Of a stretch of 64,000 nt of DNA, positions 24,025 to 33,799 are shown piece after piece. The notes under the pieces are model-generated. The model made no database searches and had not been told where the DNA came from. It saw nothing but the letters and a program-made list of their open reading frames with translations. A program made the position numbers and the translations under genes. The stretch's first letter is position 1. Each line of letters begins with the position of its first letter. The stretch comes from Gammaproteobacteria bacterium. Its GTDB lineage: Bacteria; Pseudomonadota; Gammaproteobacteria; Pseudomonadales; Pseudohongiellaceae. The stretch spans positions 23,621 through 87,620 of the forward strand of contig JAQWMX010000018.1 of NCBI GenBank assembly GCA_029246545.1. The letters are read 5' to 3'.

Positions 24025-26907
24025 TTACTGACAAGCTTCACAATCCGGATCATCAATTGAGCAGGCTTGGGGTACTTCGGCAGCAGCGCTGGCTGCAGAT
24101 TCAGAACCCGAACCTAATCCCGACGAGACAGCATTTAATGTGCCACTGTTTACTGTTGATTTTTCAGTTGTGGTGGCTGACATTGCGCGCAGGTAATAGG
24201 TGGTTTTTAAACCGCGATACCAAGCCATTCTGTAGGTAACATCAAGTTTCTTGCCGTTAGCTTCAGCAATGTAAAGATTGAGCGATTGCGCTTGGTCAAT
24301 CCATTTCTGACGACGACTGGCAGCATCAACTAACCAACGTGGGTTGATTTCAAATGCAGTGGAGTAAAGTGTTTTCAAATCTGCCGGTATGCGGTCGATT
24401 TTTTGCACACTACCTTCGTAATATTTCAGATCATTAATCATGACACTATCCCAAAGACCGGCTTTTTTGAGGTCATTTATCAGAAATGGGTTTACCACAG
24501 TAAACTCGCCTGAAAGGTTCGATTTCACATATAAATTTTGATAAGTCGGTTCAATCGATTGCGATACACCTGTGATATTAGCGATGGTTGCAGTTGGTGC
24601 TATAGCCATAACATTAGAATTACGCATGCCTTTCGCTAACACTTGTTGGCGCAGGCCGTCCCAATTCAAAGTGCTGCTCATATCGACTTCCATATACTGC
24701 TCGCCGCGCTCTTCTTGCAGCTTCTTGAGTGAGTCGATAGGTAAAACACCTTGGCTCCATAAAGAGCCCTCATAAGTTTCGTAGGTGCCACGCTCTTCAG
24801 CTAGTAGGGTGGATGCTTCAATAGCATGATAGCTAATGACTTCCATTGCACTGTCAGCAAAGCTCACTGCATTTTCTGAGCTGTAAGGAATTTTTTGGAT
24901 ATACAGAGAGTCCTGGAACCCCATAATGCCCATACCAACAGGTCGATGCCTTAAGTTTGATTTTTTCGCCTGCGGCACTGAGTAATAATTGATATCAATA
25001 ACGTTATCGAGCATGCGAATAGCGGTATGGATGGTTTCTTTCAATTTGGTACGATCCAGGCCACGTTCAGTGACATGATTGACCAAATTAATTGAGCCTA
25101 AGTTACAGACAGCTATTTCGTCTTCGCTGGTATTCAAGGTGATTTCGGTACACAGATTAGAAGAATGAACTGTTCCAACATGTTGTTGTGGAGAGCGAAT
25201 ATTGCAAGGATCTTTGAAAGTGACCCAAGGATGTCCAGTTTCAAATAGCATGGATAACATTTTGCGCCATAAATCTTTGGCCTTAAGTGTTTTATGCACG
25301 TAAATTTTTCCGTCACGAGCCAATTGTTCGTAATGCTCATAACGTTCTTCGAAGGCTTTGCCATAAAGATCATGTAGATCTGGAACTTCATTCGGTGAAA
25401 ACAGAGTCCAATCGCCATCATCAAAAACTCGTTTCATGAATAGATCTGGAATCCAGTTGGCGCTATTCATGTCGTGGGCGCGACGACGGTCATCACCAGT
25501 ATTTTTACGTAGTTCTAGAAATTCTTCGATATCTAAATGCCAAGTTTCGAGGTAAGAACAAACTGCTCCTTTACGTTTGCCACCTTGGTTAACGGCAACA
25601 GCTGTATCATTTACAACTTTCAAGAATGGCACAACGCCCTGTGATTTACCGTTAGTGCCTTTAATATAGGCACCTAAAGCTCGCACAGGCGTCCAGTCAT
25701 TACCTAGTCCACCTGCCCATTTGGACAGCATGGCATTGTCATGAATAGCGCCATAAATACCACTTAAGTCATCTGGTACTGTAGTTAAGAAGCAAGAAGA
25801 AAGCTGAGGACGTAAAGTGCCCGCATTAAATAATTGTGGTGTTGAAGTCATGTAATCAAAGCTGGAAATCAGATTGTAAAACTCAATGGCTTTACCTTCC
25901 CGATCTTCTTCATTGATTGCTAAGCCCATTGCTACTCTCATAAAGAATATTTGGGGTAATTCAAAGCGAGTTCCTTCACTTTGGATAAAGTAGCGGTCAT
26001 AGAGAGTTTGTAATCCAAGATAAGTAAACTGCTCGTCACGCTCAGCAAGCAAGGCTTCACCTAAACGACTCAGGTCGAACTCTAATAATTCAGGAGACAA
26101 CAGCTCTAGCTCTGCTCCTTTTTCTAGATAAGGTTTTAGTACTGCAGCATAGCGATTATGCATTTCAGACTGGGTAGCGTTTTCGGCAATATCTAAAAAA
26201 GTTAGGGCTTCACTGCGCAAACTGTCTAATAGAAGACGAGCAGCAACATAAGAATAATTAGGTTCTTCTTCAACTAAGGTGCGAGCAGTCATCACCAACG
26301 ATACACGCACATCATTGATATTAACGCCGGAATATAGGTTCTTCAGCGTTTCGTTATAGATAGCGTCGCCTGTTACATCTTCCAGACCCTCACAGGCTTC
26401 ACTGATAACAGTTTGCAGGCGAGCAGTATCGAGTGACTGGCTGGAACCATCATCCATAGTGACCATGATATTGGAAGCAGTAGATGCACTTTCTGGTTCT
26501 TGTTGAGCTCGTTGTTTCGCATGTTCAGCACGATAAATAACATAACTTCTTGCTACTTTATGCTCACCGGAGCGCATCAGCATTAATTCTACTTGGTCTT
26601 GAATCTCTTCAATATGAATGCTGCCGCCTGAAGGCATGCGGCGCTGAAAAGTTACGGAAATTTCTTTGGACAATTTCAAAACTGTTTCATGAACGCGTGA
26701 TGATGCTGCTGCATTGCCTCCTTCTACGGCTAGATATGCTTTGGTAATAGCTATTGCAATTTTGCTTTCATCATAACTAACAATTGAACCGTTGCGTTTA
26801 ATTACTCGAAGTTGACCAGGTGCTGTTGCTTCTATACTGGGATCCTGGTTGTTGCTAACAGGAACTGATGTGGATGCTGAAGAGTCTGTTGATGTCTCAG
26901 TTTGCAT
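24025..26907 (-). CDS. nrdA: Ribonucleoside-diphosphate reductase subunit alpha (class Ia)
   Basis: NrdA reduces ribonucleoside diphosphates to deoxyribonucleotides. At 960 residues it is the long Pseudomonas-type form. Residues of about 32-125 form a first ATP-cone (VIKRNGSIVSYDESKIAIAI), and about 150-235 form a degenerate second one (VTMDDGSSQSLDTARLQTVI). The catalytic barrel has LSSCFLTTVPDD with one redox Cys, NLCTEITLNTSEDEIAVCNL with radical and redox Cys, and MAIAPTATIANITGVSQSIEP. The C-terminal swinging Cys pair lies in CEACQ. The first ATP-cone is where dATP would inhibit activity. NrdR and DnaA sites lie upstream. Confidence 0.97.
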   Translation of the reverse strand: MQTETSTDSSASTSVPVSNNQDPSIEATAPGQLRVIKRNGSIVSYDESKIAIAITKAYLAVEGGNAAASSRVHETVLKLSKEISVTFQRRMPSGGSIHIEEIQDQVELMLMRSGEHKVARSYVIYRAEHAKQRAQQEPESASTASNIMVTMDDGSSQSLDTARLQTVISEACEGLEDVTGDAIYNETLKNLYSGVNINDVRVSLVMTARTLVEEEPNYSYVAARLLLDSLRSEALTFLDIAENATQSEMHNRYAAVLKPYLEKGAELELLSPELLEFDLSRLGEALLAERDEQFTYLGLQTLYDRYFIQSEGTRFELPQIFFMRVAMGLAINEEDREGKAIEFYNLISSFDYMTSTPQLFNAGTLRPQLSSCFLTTVPDDLSGIYGAIHDNAMLSKWAGGLGNDWTPVRALGAYIKGTNGKSQGVVPFLKVVNDTAVAVNQGGKRKGAVCSYLETWHLDIEEFLELRKNTGDDRRRAHDMNSANWIPDLFMKRVFDDGDWTLFSPNEVPDLHDLYGKAFEERYEHYEQLARDGKIYVHKTLKAKDLWRKMLSMLFETGHPWVTFKDPCNIRSPQQHVGTVHSSNLCTEITLNTSEDEIAVCNLGSINLVNHVTERGLDRTKLKETIHTAIRMLDNVIDINYYSVPQAKKSNLRHRPVGMGIMGFQDSLYIQKIPYSSENAVSFADSAMEVISYHAIEASTLLAEERGTYETYEGSLWSQGVLPIDSLKKLQEERGEQYMEVDMSSTLNWDGLRQQVLAKGMRNSNVMAIAPTATIANITGVSQSIEPTYQNLYVKSNLSGEFTVVNPFLINDLKKAGLWDSVMINDLKYYEGSVQKIDRIPADLKTLYSTAFEINPRWLVDAASRRQKWIDQAQSLNLYIAEANGKKLDVTYRMAWYRGLKTTYYLRAMSATTTEKSTVNSGTLNAVSSGLGSGSESAASAAAEVPQACSIDDPDCEACQ

Positions 26908-27015
26908 TGATGTAAAACTCCATAATTTGAGGTTGACTATTATTATTATTTAAATTCTTGCTAGGCATTAGAACGCCTGGCTGGCCTTGCGATACTTTTG
27001 TTCATGTTGCTTCAA

Positions 27016-27057
27016 ATACTATATTTAGAAATATTACTTAAACACTATATATAGTGT
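27016..27057 (-). promoter_or_regulatory. NrdR box pair upstream of nrdA
   Basis: The site at 27042-27057 (ACACTATATATAGTGT) is a perfect palindrome matching the NrdR consensus. A weaker copy at 27016-27031 (ATACTATATTTAGAAA) keeps the CTATAT core. NrdR usually binds paired boxes about 31 bases apart; here the spacing is about 26, so the second copy may be a half-active site. The pair is 110-150 bases before the nrdA start. Confidence 0.75.
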
Positions 27058-27262
27058 TTCCACCAAACCAGAGAATTCACATCTAGGTTTGGATCTTAAC
27101 TTCAATGTTGACTATGTTTGATTCACTACGAGTTTAATGTGGGTAAATGATTATTAGCCATTAAGAATCATTAAAATCACAAGATATAGTGCACTTACAC
27201 AGACTGCGCCTACTATATCAGGGATTTTTTCTACTTGGCAAGTAAAAATGCTGTGTATTTTT

Positions 27263-27396
27263 TGTGGATATCTTGTGGGTAGTTATTTATAGCTTTGATA
27301 TAGCGTATTGGGTTGGAAATATGAATTTATTGATAAAAACCCTTTTACTACATCTTGTGTTTAGGGTATTAGGGAAAACAAGGGCTTTGTGGATAA
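27263..27396 (-). promoter_or_regulatory. DnaA-box-like sites upstream of nrdA
   Basis: TGTGGATAA at 27388-27396 is an exact inverted DnaA box. TGTGGATAT at 27263-27271 has one mismatch. DnaA regulates nrdAB in E. coli, so the placement makes sense. The sites are 355-490 bases before the nrdA start, further than is usual for direct promoter control. Confidence 0.5.
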
Positions 27397-27619
27397 CTTT
27401 CAAGGAGTATATTGACATATTTTTATAAAAATCAGGCGAAATTACCCCTATTTGAAGCAAAATAAGCACGTAGTTTTACCCTGATTAATTTCAATTTATT
27501 ACCTTTTCAATTTACGGCCTATAGGCGCAATAGAAATGTTCAGAATAAGAATCAACTTATTTAAAGAGGTGGGGATAGAAGATTTACCGTCGCGGCATCT
27601 CCAACAGCAGCAACAACAA

Positions 27620-28360
27620 TTATTTAGTAGAGGCGCCTATAAAGTTTGCTACAAAATCATTCGTAGGTTGTTGGCGTAGAGTTTGAGGTTCTCCCCATTG
27701 TTGTAATTCGCCACCATTCAAGACACCAATTTCATCGGCTACGGTGAATGCTTCAGTTTGGTCATGGGTAACCAAAATTGCGGTGATGTTGTTTTGTTTA
27801 AGAATATCTCTGACTTCTAGACTCAAAGAGCGTCGCAATTCTGTATCTAAATTTGAGAAAGGTTCATCCAGTAATAAAATTAGAGGACTAGGCGCTAAAG
27901 CTCGAGCTAGAGCGACACGTTGTTGTTGCCCCCCGGATAACTGATGTGGATAGTAATTCGCATAATCTTGCAGTTTAATCATCTGCAACAACTCGGCAAT
28001 TTTGTTTGCTCGTTCAGCTTTATCTTTGTCCTGAATGCCAAAAGCGATATTGTCATTAACATTGAGATGTGGAAATAAAGCATAGTCTTGAAAGACCATG
28101 CCTACTTTTCTTTTTTCTGGGACAAGTGTATTAGTTGGTGTGCTAAGAACGTTTCCTGCAAGTTCAATTTCACCACCGTAAATAGGTTCAAAACCAGCAA
28201 TTGCACGTAAAGCAGTAGTTTTCCCGCAACCGCTAGGGCCCAATAAACTGGCGATTTGCCCTGGTTTAACACTAAAGCTCAGGTCAGGAACGATGACTTT
28301 GTCATCATAGCGACAAGAGATTTGTTTTACGTTTAGTAGATTATTCACAGGGGCATTCAC
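27620..28360 (-). CDS. ABC transporter ATP-binding protein (iron/polyamine-type import)
   Basis: This is a 246-residue nucleotide-binding subunit of the MalK/PotA/FbpC group. It has Walker A (LLGPSGCGKTTALRAIAG), the Q-loop (VGMVFQDYALFPHLNV), the signature (PHQLSGGQQQRVALARAL), Walker B (LILLLDEPFSNLD) and the switch His (ILVTHDQTEA). It stops after the core, lacking the C-terminal TOBE/OB regulatory domain of most relatives (about 350 residues). No permease or binding-protein gene is next to it, so its partners are elsewhere and the substrate cannot be read. It is transcribed just after argF (39 bases). Confidence 0.85.
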   Translation of the reverse strand: MNAPVNNLLNVKQISCRYDDKVIVPDLSFSVKPGQIASLLGPSGCGKTTALRAIAGFEPIYGGEIELAGNVLSTPTNTLVPEKRKVGMVFQDYALFPHLNVNDNIAFGIQDKDKAERANKIAELLQMIKLQDYANYYPHQLSGGQQQRVALARALAPSPLILLLDEPFSNLDTELRRSLSLEVRDILKQNNITAILVTHDQTEAFTVADEIGVLNGGELQQWGEPQTLRQQPTNDFVANFIGASTK

Positions 28361-28399
28361 AAGAGGCTCACAAGGTTTCCATAGGGCTTTTGTGACAGG

Positions 28400-29305
28400 C
28401 TATGAGCATAGCAGAAATTCTAATAAAGCTTTTTGTGCATGTAAGCGATTTTCAGCTTCTTCCCAGACCAATGATTCAGGCGCATCGATAACTTCAGCGC
28501 TGACTTCTTCACCACGATGTGCAGGTAGGCAATGAAGGAAGATAGCATCATCATTGGCGTGACTCATTAGTTCAGTCGTGACTTCATAATCAGCAAAATC
28601 CACAAGACGCCTTTTCTGCTCTTCTTCTTGTCCCATTGAGGCCCAAACGTCTGTAGCTACTAGAGAAGATCCGCTCACTGCTTGTCGAGGATCTTTAATC
28701 AGTTGCACCCGATCTTTATTAGCATCGACTAAACTTTGCATGGGTTCATAACCTGGTGGGCAAGCAATAATTAATTCAAAGTCTAAAAGCTTGGCAGCAT
28801 TGATATAAGAATTGCACATGTTATTGCCATCACCTATCCAACTGACTGTTTTACCTTGAATATCACCACGATTTTCAAAGTAGGTTTGCAAGTCGGCCAA
28901 TAATTGGCAAGGGTGGAAAGTGTCGGTGAGACCATTGATGACTGGCACTGAAGAGTGTTCTGCCAAGGTTTCCACAGTGTCATGAGAAAATGTTCTGACC
29001 ATGATGGCATCAACCATGCGTGACAATACTCGTGCTGTATCAGGAATAGGCTCGCCTCTACCGAGTTGAGAGTCAGCGGGTGAAAGAAATATAGATGAAC
29101 CGCCAAACTGTGTCATGCCGGCTTCAAAAGACACGCGAGTTCTGGTAGAAGATTTCTCAAAGATCATCGCTAAGGATTTGTTCTTTAAAAACTCATGCTC
29201 AACACCTTCAGTCAGCATAAGTTTAAGCTCACTAGCACGAGAAATAATTTGTCTTAGTTCCTTGGTATTTAAATCCAACAGGCTTCTGAAATGTCTAATG
29301 CTCAT
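28400..29305 (-). CDS. argF: Ornithine carbamoyltransferase
   Basis: ArgF makes citrulline from ornithine and carbamoyl phosphate. The phosphate loop [15 protein letters not shown], the [17 protein letters not shown] segment, [29 protein letters not shown] and the ornithine-loop [11 protein letters not shown] are all present, with normal length (301). Its start overlaps the end of argD by 11 bases, so argD-argF are translationally coupled. No clear ArgR operator was seen upstream of argD. argG sits 12 kb away on the other strand. Confidence 0.96.
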   Translation of the reverse strand: MSIRHFRSLLDLNTKELRQIISRASELKLMLTEGVEHEFLKNKSLAMIFEKSSTRTRVSFEAGMTQFGGSSIFLSPADSQLGRGEPIPDTARVLSRMVDAIMVRTFSHDTVETLAEHSSVPVINGLTDTFHPCQLLADLQTYFENRGDIQGKTVSWIGDGNNMCNSYINAAKLLDFELIIACPPGYEPMQSLVDANKDRVQLIKDPRQAVSGSSLVATDVWASMGQEEEQKRRLVDFADYEVTTELMSHANDDAIFLHCLPAHRGEEVSAEVIDAPESLVWEEAENRLHAQKALLEFLLCS

Positions 29306-30479
29306 TACAAAACTCCTTAATTAGCAGAGTAAGGGTGTCGATGATTATCTGAGACTCAGCGTCGCTAATTATCAATGGCGGAAGTAACCGAATTACTTTA
29401 TCCATTTGCACTGTGATTAATAAACCTTTTTCTCGCGCCAGATTAACGAGCTCTCCACAAGGAATTGAAAGCTCAATTCCTAGCATAAGGCCTAAGCCCC
29501 TAACTTCTTTGAATCCCGACATGTCAGCTAAGTTGTCTTGTAAGGCGGTACGTATTTTGTTGCCTTGTTGTTGAGCATTCTGCATTAGGTTTTCATCATG
29601 AATAGCTTGATTAACAGCTAGACCTGCAGCGCTGGCTAATGGGCTGCCACCAAAGGTGCTGCCATGATGACCGGGTTGCATGACATCAATGGCCCTACCT
29701 CCAATTAAACAAGCGCCCACTGGGAAGCCATTGCCTAAGCCTTTGGCCGTTGTCAAAACATCAGGCTGTATTGAACTGTGTTGGAAGCTGAAATATAAGC
29801 CAGTTCTGCCATTACCAGTTTGAACTTCATCTAGTATATAGAGAAGATCATGCTCGTCGCATAATGCTTGTACAGCTTCAAGGTAGCTTGCAGTGCAAGG
29901 GTTGATACCGCTCTCGCCTTGGATAGGTTCTAGCATAATTGCAACGACACCTGAATTTTCAGACAGACACTTATCTATGGCTTCAACATCATTTAAAGGA
30001 ACTCTAAGAAAGCCTTCAAGCAAGGGGGCAAAGCCTTCTTGATGTTTAGTGTTATAAGTAGCACTTAAAGAACCCATGCTCCTGCCATGAAAGGCGCCTT
30101 CCATAACAATAATTTGTGGTAGGGCTATGCCTTTATTGTGGCCATACATTCGGGCTACTTTTATAGCAGCTTCATTGGCCTCAGTACCTGAATTTCCAAA
30201 GAAAACTTGTTGCATGCCTGAATCCTGGCAAAGCTTAGCAGCAAACTTTTCTTGCAAAGGAATGCTATAGAGATTCGTAGTGTGAATGAGTTTTTGACTT
30301 TGCTCTATTAGAGCCTTAGTAAAAGCAGGGTGTTTATGGCCGAGCGGGCACACAGCAATGCCGCTAATGGCATCAAGGTATTTGTTCCCGGCAGTGTCGT
30401 ACAGCCAAACTCCTTCGCCATGATCGAAAGCGATGGGGTATCTATTATAGGTCGGCATTAAGTGCTTGCTCTGTTCCAT
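29295..30479 (-). CDS. argD: Acetylornithine aminotransferase
   Basis: ArgD is a PLP enzyme that converts N-acetylglutamate semialdehyde to N-acetylornithine, and often also acts in lysine synthesis on succinyl-diaminopimelate. The sequence shows [67 protein letters not shown] and the PLP lysine in [15 protein letters not shown]. Length (394) is typical. It precedes argF in a two-gene transcript. Assignment as ArgD rather than an ornithine/GABA aminotransferase rests on length and the argF neighbour. Confidence 0.93.
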   Translation of the reverse strand: MEQSKHLMPTYNRYPIAFDHGEGVWLYDTAGNKYLDAISGIAVCPLGHKHPAFTKALIEQSQKLIHTTNLYSIPLQEKFAAKLCQDSGMQQVFFGNSGTEANEAAIKVARMYGHNKGIALPQIIVMEGAFHGRSMGSLSATYNTKHQEGFAPLLEGFLRVPLNDVEAIDKCLSENSGVVAIMLEPIQGESGINPCTASYLEAVQALCDEHDLLYILDEVQTGNGRTGLYFSFQHSSIQPDVLTTAKGLGNGFPVGACLIGGRAIDVMQPGHHGSTFGGSPLASAAGLAVNQAIHDENLMQNAQQQGNKIRTALQDNLADMSGFKEVRGLGLMLGIELSIPCGELVNLAREKGLLITVQMDKVIRLLPPLIISDAESQIIIDTLTLLIKEFCNEH

Positions 30480-30674
30480 TGAAATATCTTTAATCTGTTA
30501 AACGCAAAAGGGCAGCGCGAGCTACCCTAATTAAAGAGCGATTTTAGCAGAAAATAGCCTAGGTGCCACTAATTATCATTTATTTGATCTGTGTCGGAAC
30601 TGATAATTATTAGTCTTGTATCTTTATACAGCAGCCCAAGAAACACTGGGGCATTTTTGATAGGAGAGATAAAG

Positions 30675-30878
30675 ATGATTCATAATGTAGGCATGCAAGA
30701 CAAGTTGATACGAGTGACTATCGGTTTATTTTTTCTGATTATTGGTTTGAATACCGGTATTACTACCTTTTGGGGTTTAATTGTAGCCATTATAGGTTTT
30801 ATAGCAGTAGTAACAGCTGCCGTAAGTTTTTGTCCAGCTTATAAAATTATAGGTTTCAATAGCAAAAAGTCAGAATAG
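30675..30878 (+). CDS. DUF2892-family small inner-membrane protein
   Basis: The product is 67 residues with two membrane helices: about 12-28 (RVTIGLFFLIIGLN) and 35-54. NVGMQDKLIRVTIG at the front and FCPAYKIIGF at the end are typical of the DUF2892/YgaP membrane-anchor family. Family members are found fused or next to rhodanese sulfurtransferases, but none is adjacent. I start at the ATG at 30675 because AGGAGAGATAAAG lies just upstream; a longer frame from 30591 has no support. Confidence 0.8.
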   Translation: MIHNVGMQDKLIRVTIGLFFLIIGLNTGITTFWGLIVAIIGFIAVVTAAVSFCPAYKIIGFNSKKSE

Positions 30879-30934
30879 TTTTTCAAAGCAAAGAATAGTG
30901 ACTACTTAGACTGGTGAATAGTAGCTGTTGTGTT

Positions 30935-31564
30935 TTATTCTTCCTCGGCGCTGGGCATAAGTGCATTATCAATGTCATTTGCGCGTTGATAAGCATCACG
31001 ATCGTTTAGCTTGGCGAGATACTTTTCAAATTCAGGCAGCTTCGGTAGTGTGTTAAATTGCATACCCCACCCAATATGCGAGCCTAGATAAACATCTGCT
31101 GCGCTAAATTTTTCTCCTGCAATATAATTAACGCCAGTAAGACTTTGCGCCAGAACTTTAACCAATAGGTCGTAATTTCCATAACCTGCCATACCTTGTG
31201 TCTTGGGATCATCAGGTACTTCAAAACCTAGGCTTTTATTCATTAATGCGGATTCCAACGGGCCTGCGGCAAAAAATAACCATCGGTAATATGCATCCCT
31301 TTCGTTCAAGGCAGGAGCTAGTCCGGCTTCAGGGAAAGCGTCTGCAAGATAGGCCAGAATTGCCGGCGTTTCAGTAATGTTTTTCCCTAGGTGAGAAATG
31401 GTAGGTACCTTACCCATTGGGTTGATTGAAATAAAAGGTTCAGTTTTCATGGCTGTGCCATATTCAATGACTTCAGTCCGGTATTTACATCCTAGCTCTT
31501 CAAGCATCCACCGCACGATGCGTCCACGGGACATTGGATTGGTATAGAATATTAGATCACTCAT
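30935..31564 (-). CDS. Glutathione S-transferase family protein
   Basis: This 209-residue cytosolic GST-fold protein conjugates or reduces substrates with glutathione. Residues 1-80 form the thioredoxin-like domain (IFYTNPMSRGRIVRWMLEEL, the cis-Pro loop GKVPTI, and ETPAILAYLADAF, which binds the glutathione gamma-glutamyl group). The helical domain follows, with FSAADVYLGSHIGWGMQF near residue 165. The substrate is unknown. It is convergent with the DUF2892 gene and stands alone. Confidence 0.87.
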   Translation of the reverse strand: MSDLIFYTNPMSRGRIVRWMLEELGCKYRTEVIEYGTAMKTEPFISINPMGKVPTISHLGKNITETPAILAYLADAFPEAGLAPALNERDAYYRWLFFAAGPLESALMNKSLGFEVPDDPKTQGMAGYGNYDLLVKVLAQSLTGVNYIAGEKFSAADVYLGSHIGWGMQFNTLPKLPEFEKYLAKLNDRDAYQRANDIDNALMPSAEEE

Positions 31565-31668
31565 GGTTAACTCTCATTGGTGAATTATTATTTTATAGAA
31601 TACATATTTAATGAATAAAATACCGTATGTTTAGAGAAAATTTAACTGTCACAAGATGGTAAGAAAGT

Positions 31669-33267
31669 ATGAACGCTATAGAACTTAGTCTTTTTGTTAG
31701 CCGTATGGAAGCAGTATGCGATGAGATGGGCGCTGTACTCAGGCGCACCGCTTTTTCCCCCAATATTAAAGACCGATTAGATTATTCTTGTGCCTTGTTT
31801 GACGCGAAAGGAGAGCTTTGTGCTCAAGCAGCACATATTCCTGTGCATCTTGGCAGTATGGCTTTTGCACTGGCGGGGATTGTAAATCTCTTTGACTGGC
31901 AGGAAGGGGATATCGTAATACTCAATGATCCCTTTCTTGGCGGTACCCACTTGCCCGATGTTACGGTTCTTGCGCCGGTTTTTTTAGAGAATAGTGCGGA
32001 GAATAACTTAGCTGGTTTTGTGGTAAATCGCGCCCATCACGCTAATATTGGATCAGATTCGCCAGGGTCTATGCCTAACTCTAGTACCTTAGAAGAAGAA
32101 GGGTTAGTGATCTCACCACAATACCTTTACCAACAAGGGAAACTGAATCAAGAGCTGGCTGATTTGTTACGCAGCTTAATTAAAAATCCTGATGATAATA
32201 GTGAAGAGCTTGGTGCAGAAGGATATGAAAAAATCGGCGGCGATTTCTCCGCGCAACTTAGTGCTTTATATACAGGGCAGCAACGCTTACTCGATTTAAT
32301 AAATAACTTGGGTTTCAGCGGATTTCAAAATGCTTTAGAAGAGCTTAATAATTATGGTGAAAGTTTAGCTGAAGACGCGTTGAAAAAAATCCCTTCAGGA
32401 AACTATAGCTTTGAAGATGTGATGGATGATGATGGATTAGGCAATAATAAATTGACTATAAAGTTAAAAATTACCGTAAATTCTGAAAATATTGTTGCTG
32501 ATTTCCAGGGCACTGTGGCACAGACTAGTGGCAATATAAATTGTCCATTATCAGTAACGGCTGCAGCTGTGTGTTACGTTTTTCGTTGTTTGATGCCCGA
32601 ATATACACCTGCTTGCGCTGGGATATTTCGACACATAAAAATCAAAGCGCCTGAATCTAGTTTGGTAAATGCGGGCTATCCAGCGGCTGTTGTTGCGGGA
32701 AATGTTGAAACCTCCAGTCGCATTGTGGATGTGGTACTCGGTGCTTTATTTCAGGCTTTACCAGATCAGATTCCTGCAGCCAGTCAAGGCAGTATGAATA
32801 ATATTGCTATGGGCAATTATTCGGCGAATGAAAGCTGGGATTATTATGAAACTCTAGCAGGAGGAATGGGTGCCGGACCGCAATTCGATGGCTTGAGTGC
32901 TGTACACACTCATATGACTAACACCCTAAATACTCCGGTTGAAAGCTTAGAAATGCATTACCCGATCAGAATTGCTGCTTATGCCATAAGAAAAAACAGT
33001 GGAGGAAAGGGCTTGCATCAAGGCGGTGATGGACTAAGTAGGGTGTATGAATTTTTACAAAACACTCAAGTAAGTATATTGAGTGAACGCAGGACAAGCG
33101 AACCCTGGGGGCTTGCTGGTGGAGCTAGTGCAAAGTCAGGAGAAAATTATCTTGATGATAAAATGCTACCTGCTAAATGCTCATTTGAAGCCAAGGCAGG
33201 TCAGCGTTTAACGATTAACACACCCGGAGGTGGGGCTTGGGGTAAAGCTAATATCTTCGGTAGTTAA
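31669..33267 (+). CDS. Hydantoinase B/oxoprolinase-type subunit
   Basis: This is the HyuB-type subunit of an ATP-dependent ring-opening enzyme for hydantoins or 5-oxoproline, or of a related acetone-carboxylase-like enzyme. The family start (RMEAVCDEMGAVLRRTAFSPNIKDRLDYSCA), the NDPFLGGTHLPDV block, NRAHHANIG and the C-terminal NTPGGGAWG are clear; 532 residues is normal. The HyuA partner that hydrolyses ATP is absent from both sides, so it is encoded elsewhere or lost. grxD follows 77 bases downstream. Substrate cannot be assigned. Confidence 0.87.
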   Translation: MNAIELSLFVSRMEAVCDEMGAVLRRTAFSPNIKDRLDYSCALFDAKGELCAQAAHIPVHLGSMAFALAGIVNLFDWQEGDIVILNDPFLGGTHLPDVTVLAPVFLENSAENNLAGFVVNRAHHANIGSDSPGSMPNSSTLEEEGLVISPQYLYQQGKLNQELADLLRSLIKNPDDNSEELGAEGYEKIGGDFSAQLSALYTGQQRLLDLINNLGFSGFQNALEELNNYGESLAEDALKKIPSGNYSFEDVMDDDGLGNNKLTIKLKITVNSENIVADFQGTVAQTSGNINCPLSVTAAAVCYVFRCLMPEYTPACAGIFRHIKIKAPESSLVNAGYPAAVVAGNVETSSRIVDVVLGALFQALPDQIPAASQGSMNNIAMGNYSANESWDYYETLAGGMGAGPQFDGLSAVHTHMTNTLNTPVESLEMHYPIRIAAYAIRKNSGGKGLHQGGDGLSRVYEFLQNTQVSILSERRTSEPWGLAGGASAKSGENYLDDKMLPAKCSFEAKAGQRLTINTPGGGAWGKANIFGS

Positions 33268-33327
33268 AATCGGTTAAAATAGCCGCATTAATCATTTAGA
33301 AACAGAATTGAACACTAACAAACAGTG

Positions 33328-33384
33328 AAGGTATAAGTGAAGGTATGAGTGAAAGTACAAATGAAAGTACAAATGAAAGTATAA
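33328..33384 (+). repeat. Short tandem repeats at the grxD start
   Basis: A 12-base unit (AGTACAAATGAA-like, with the last copy AGTATAAACATT) is repeated about three times and encodes STNESTNESIN at the protein N-terminus. Just before it, GTGAAGGTAT occurs twice around the start codon. The tract lies at the very N-terminus and probably varies between strains. Confidence 0.6.
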
Positions 33385-33737
33385 ACATTGAAGAAACTAT
33401 CAAAGGTCAAATCAATGATAATCCGATCATTCTTTATATGAAAGGTGACCCTAATCAACCCCAGTGTGGATTTTCATCTCAGGTAACACAAATTTTAATG
33501 GCATGTGGTGAACGTTTTGCTTATGTGGATATATTGTCTAATCCAGAAATCAGAGCTAATTTACCAAAAGTTTCAGATTGGCCAACTTTCCCACAACTTT
33601 TCGTAAAGGGCGAATTGGTCGGAGGCTGTGATATCGTTACTGAAATGCATGAAAGTGGTGAACTCAAAACCCTGCTTACTGGTGCTGGTGCTGGTGCTTC
33701 TGATTCTGAAGCTGAGGCCGAAACTCCAGCAGAGTAA
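33345..33737 (+). CDS. grxD: Monothiol glutaredoxin Grx4
   Basis: This CGFS-type glutaredoxin binds a shared [2Fe-2S] cluster with glutathione and passes it to iron-sulfur targets, working with BolA proteins. The CGFS active site is at residues 41-44, preceded by ILYMKGDPNQPQ. WPTFPQLFVKGELVGGCDI with the glutathione-binding cis-Pro and Gly-Gly follows. An N-terminal Ser/Thr/Asn/Glu repeat and a C-terminal Ala/Glu-rich tail (SDSEAEAETPAE) extend it to 130 residues. Confidence 0.95.
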   Translation: MSESTNESTNESINIEETIKGQINDNPIILYMKGDPNQPQCGFSSQVTQILMACGERFAYVDILSNPEIRANLPKVSDWPTFPQLFVKGELVGGCDIVTEMHESGELKTLLTGAGAGASDSEAEAETPAE

Positions 33738-33799
33738 TCAACTGGCAAAGTCAGTATTCTCCTGAGCGTTAAAACTCATACTTTTTAATTAAGTGACAT

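Larger units (their letters stand above)
26908..27619. other. nrdA regulatory region, 712 bases without a gene
   Basis: This AT-rich gap holds the control region of the nrdA-nrdB transcript, with NrdR and DnaA sites listed separately, and the region 3' of the ABC ATPase gene. A small frame at 27287-27469 shows no domain and is not called. The last 100 bases before the ABC gene hold nothing recognisable. Confidence 0.55.

Noticed and set aside
27287..27469. 60-codon frame in the nrdA upstream region
   Set aside because: No domain or convincing ribosome-binding site, and it covers the DnaA-like sites; it is more likely non-coding.
30591..30674. Upstream extension of the DUF2892 protein
   Set aside because: The added 28 residues are not hydrophobic in the family pattern and the internal ATG has a strong AGGAG site.
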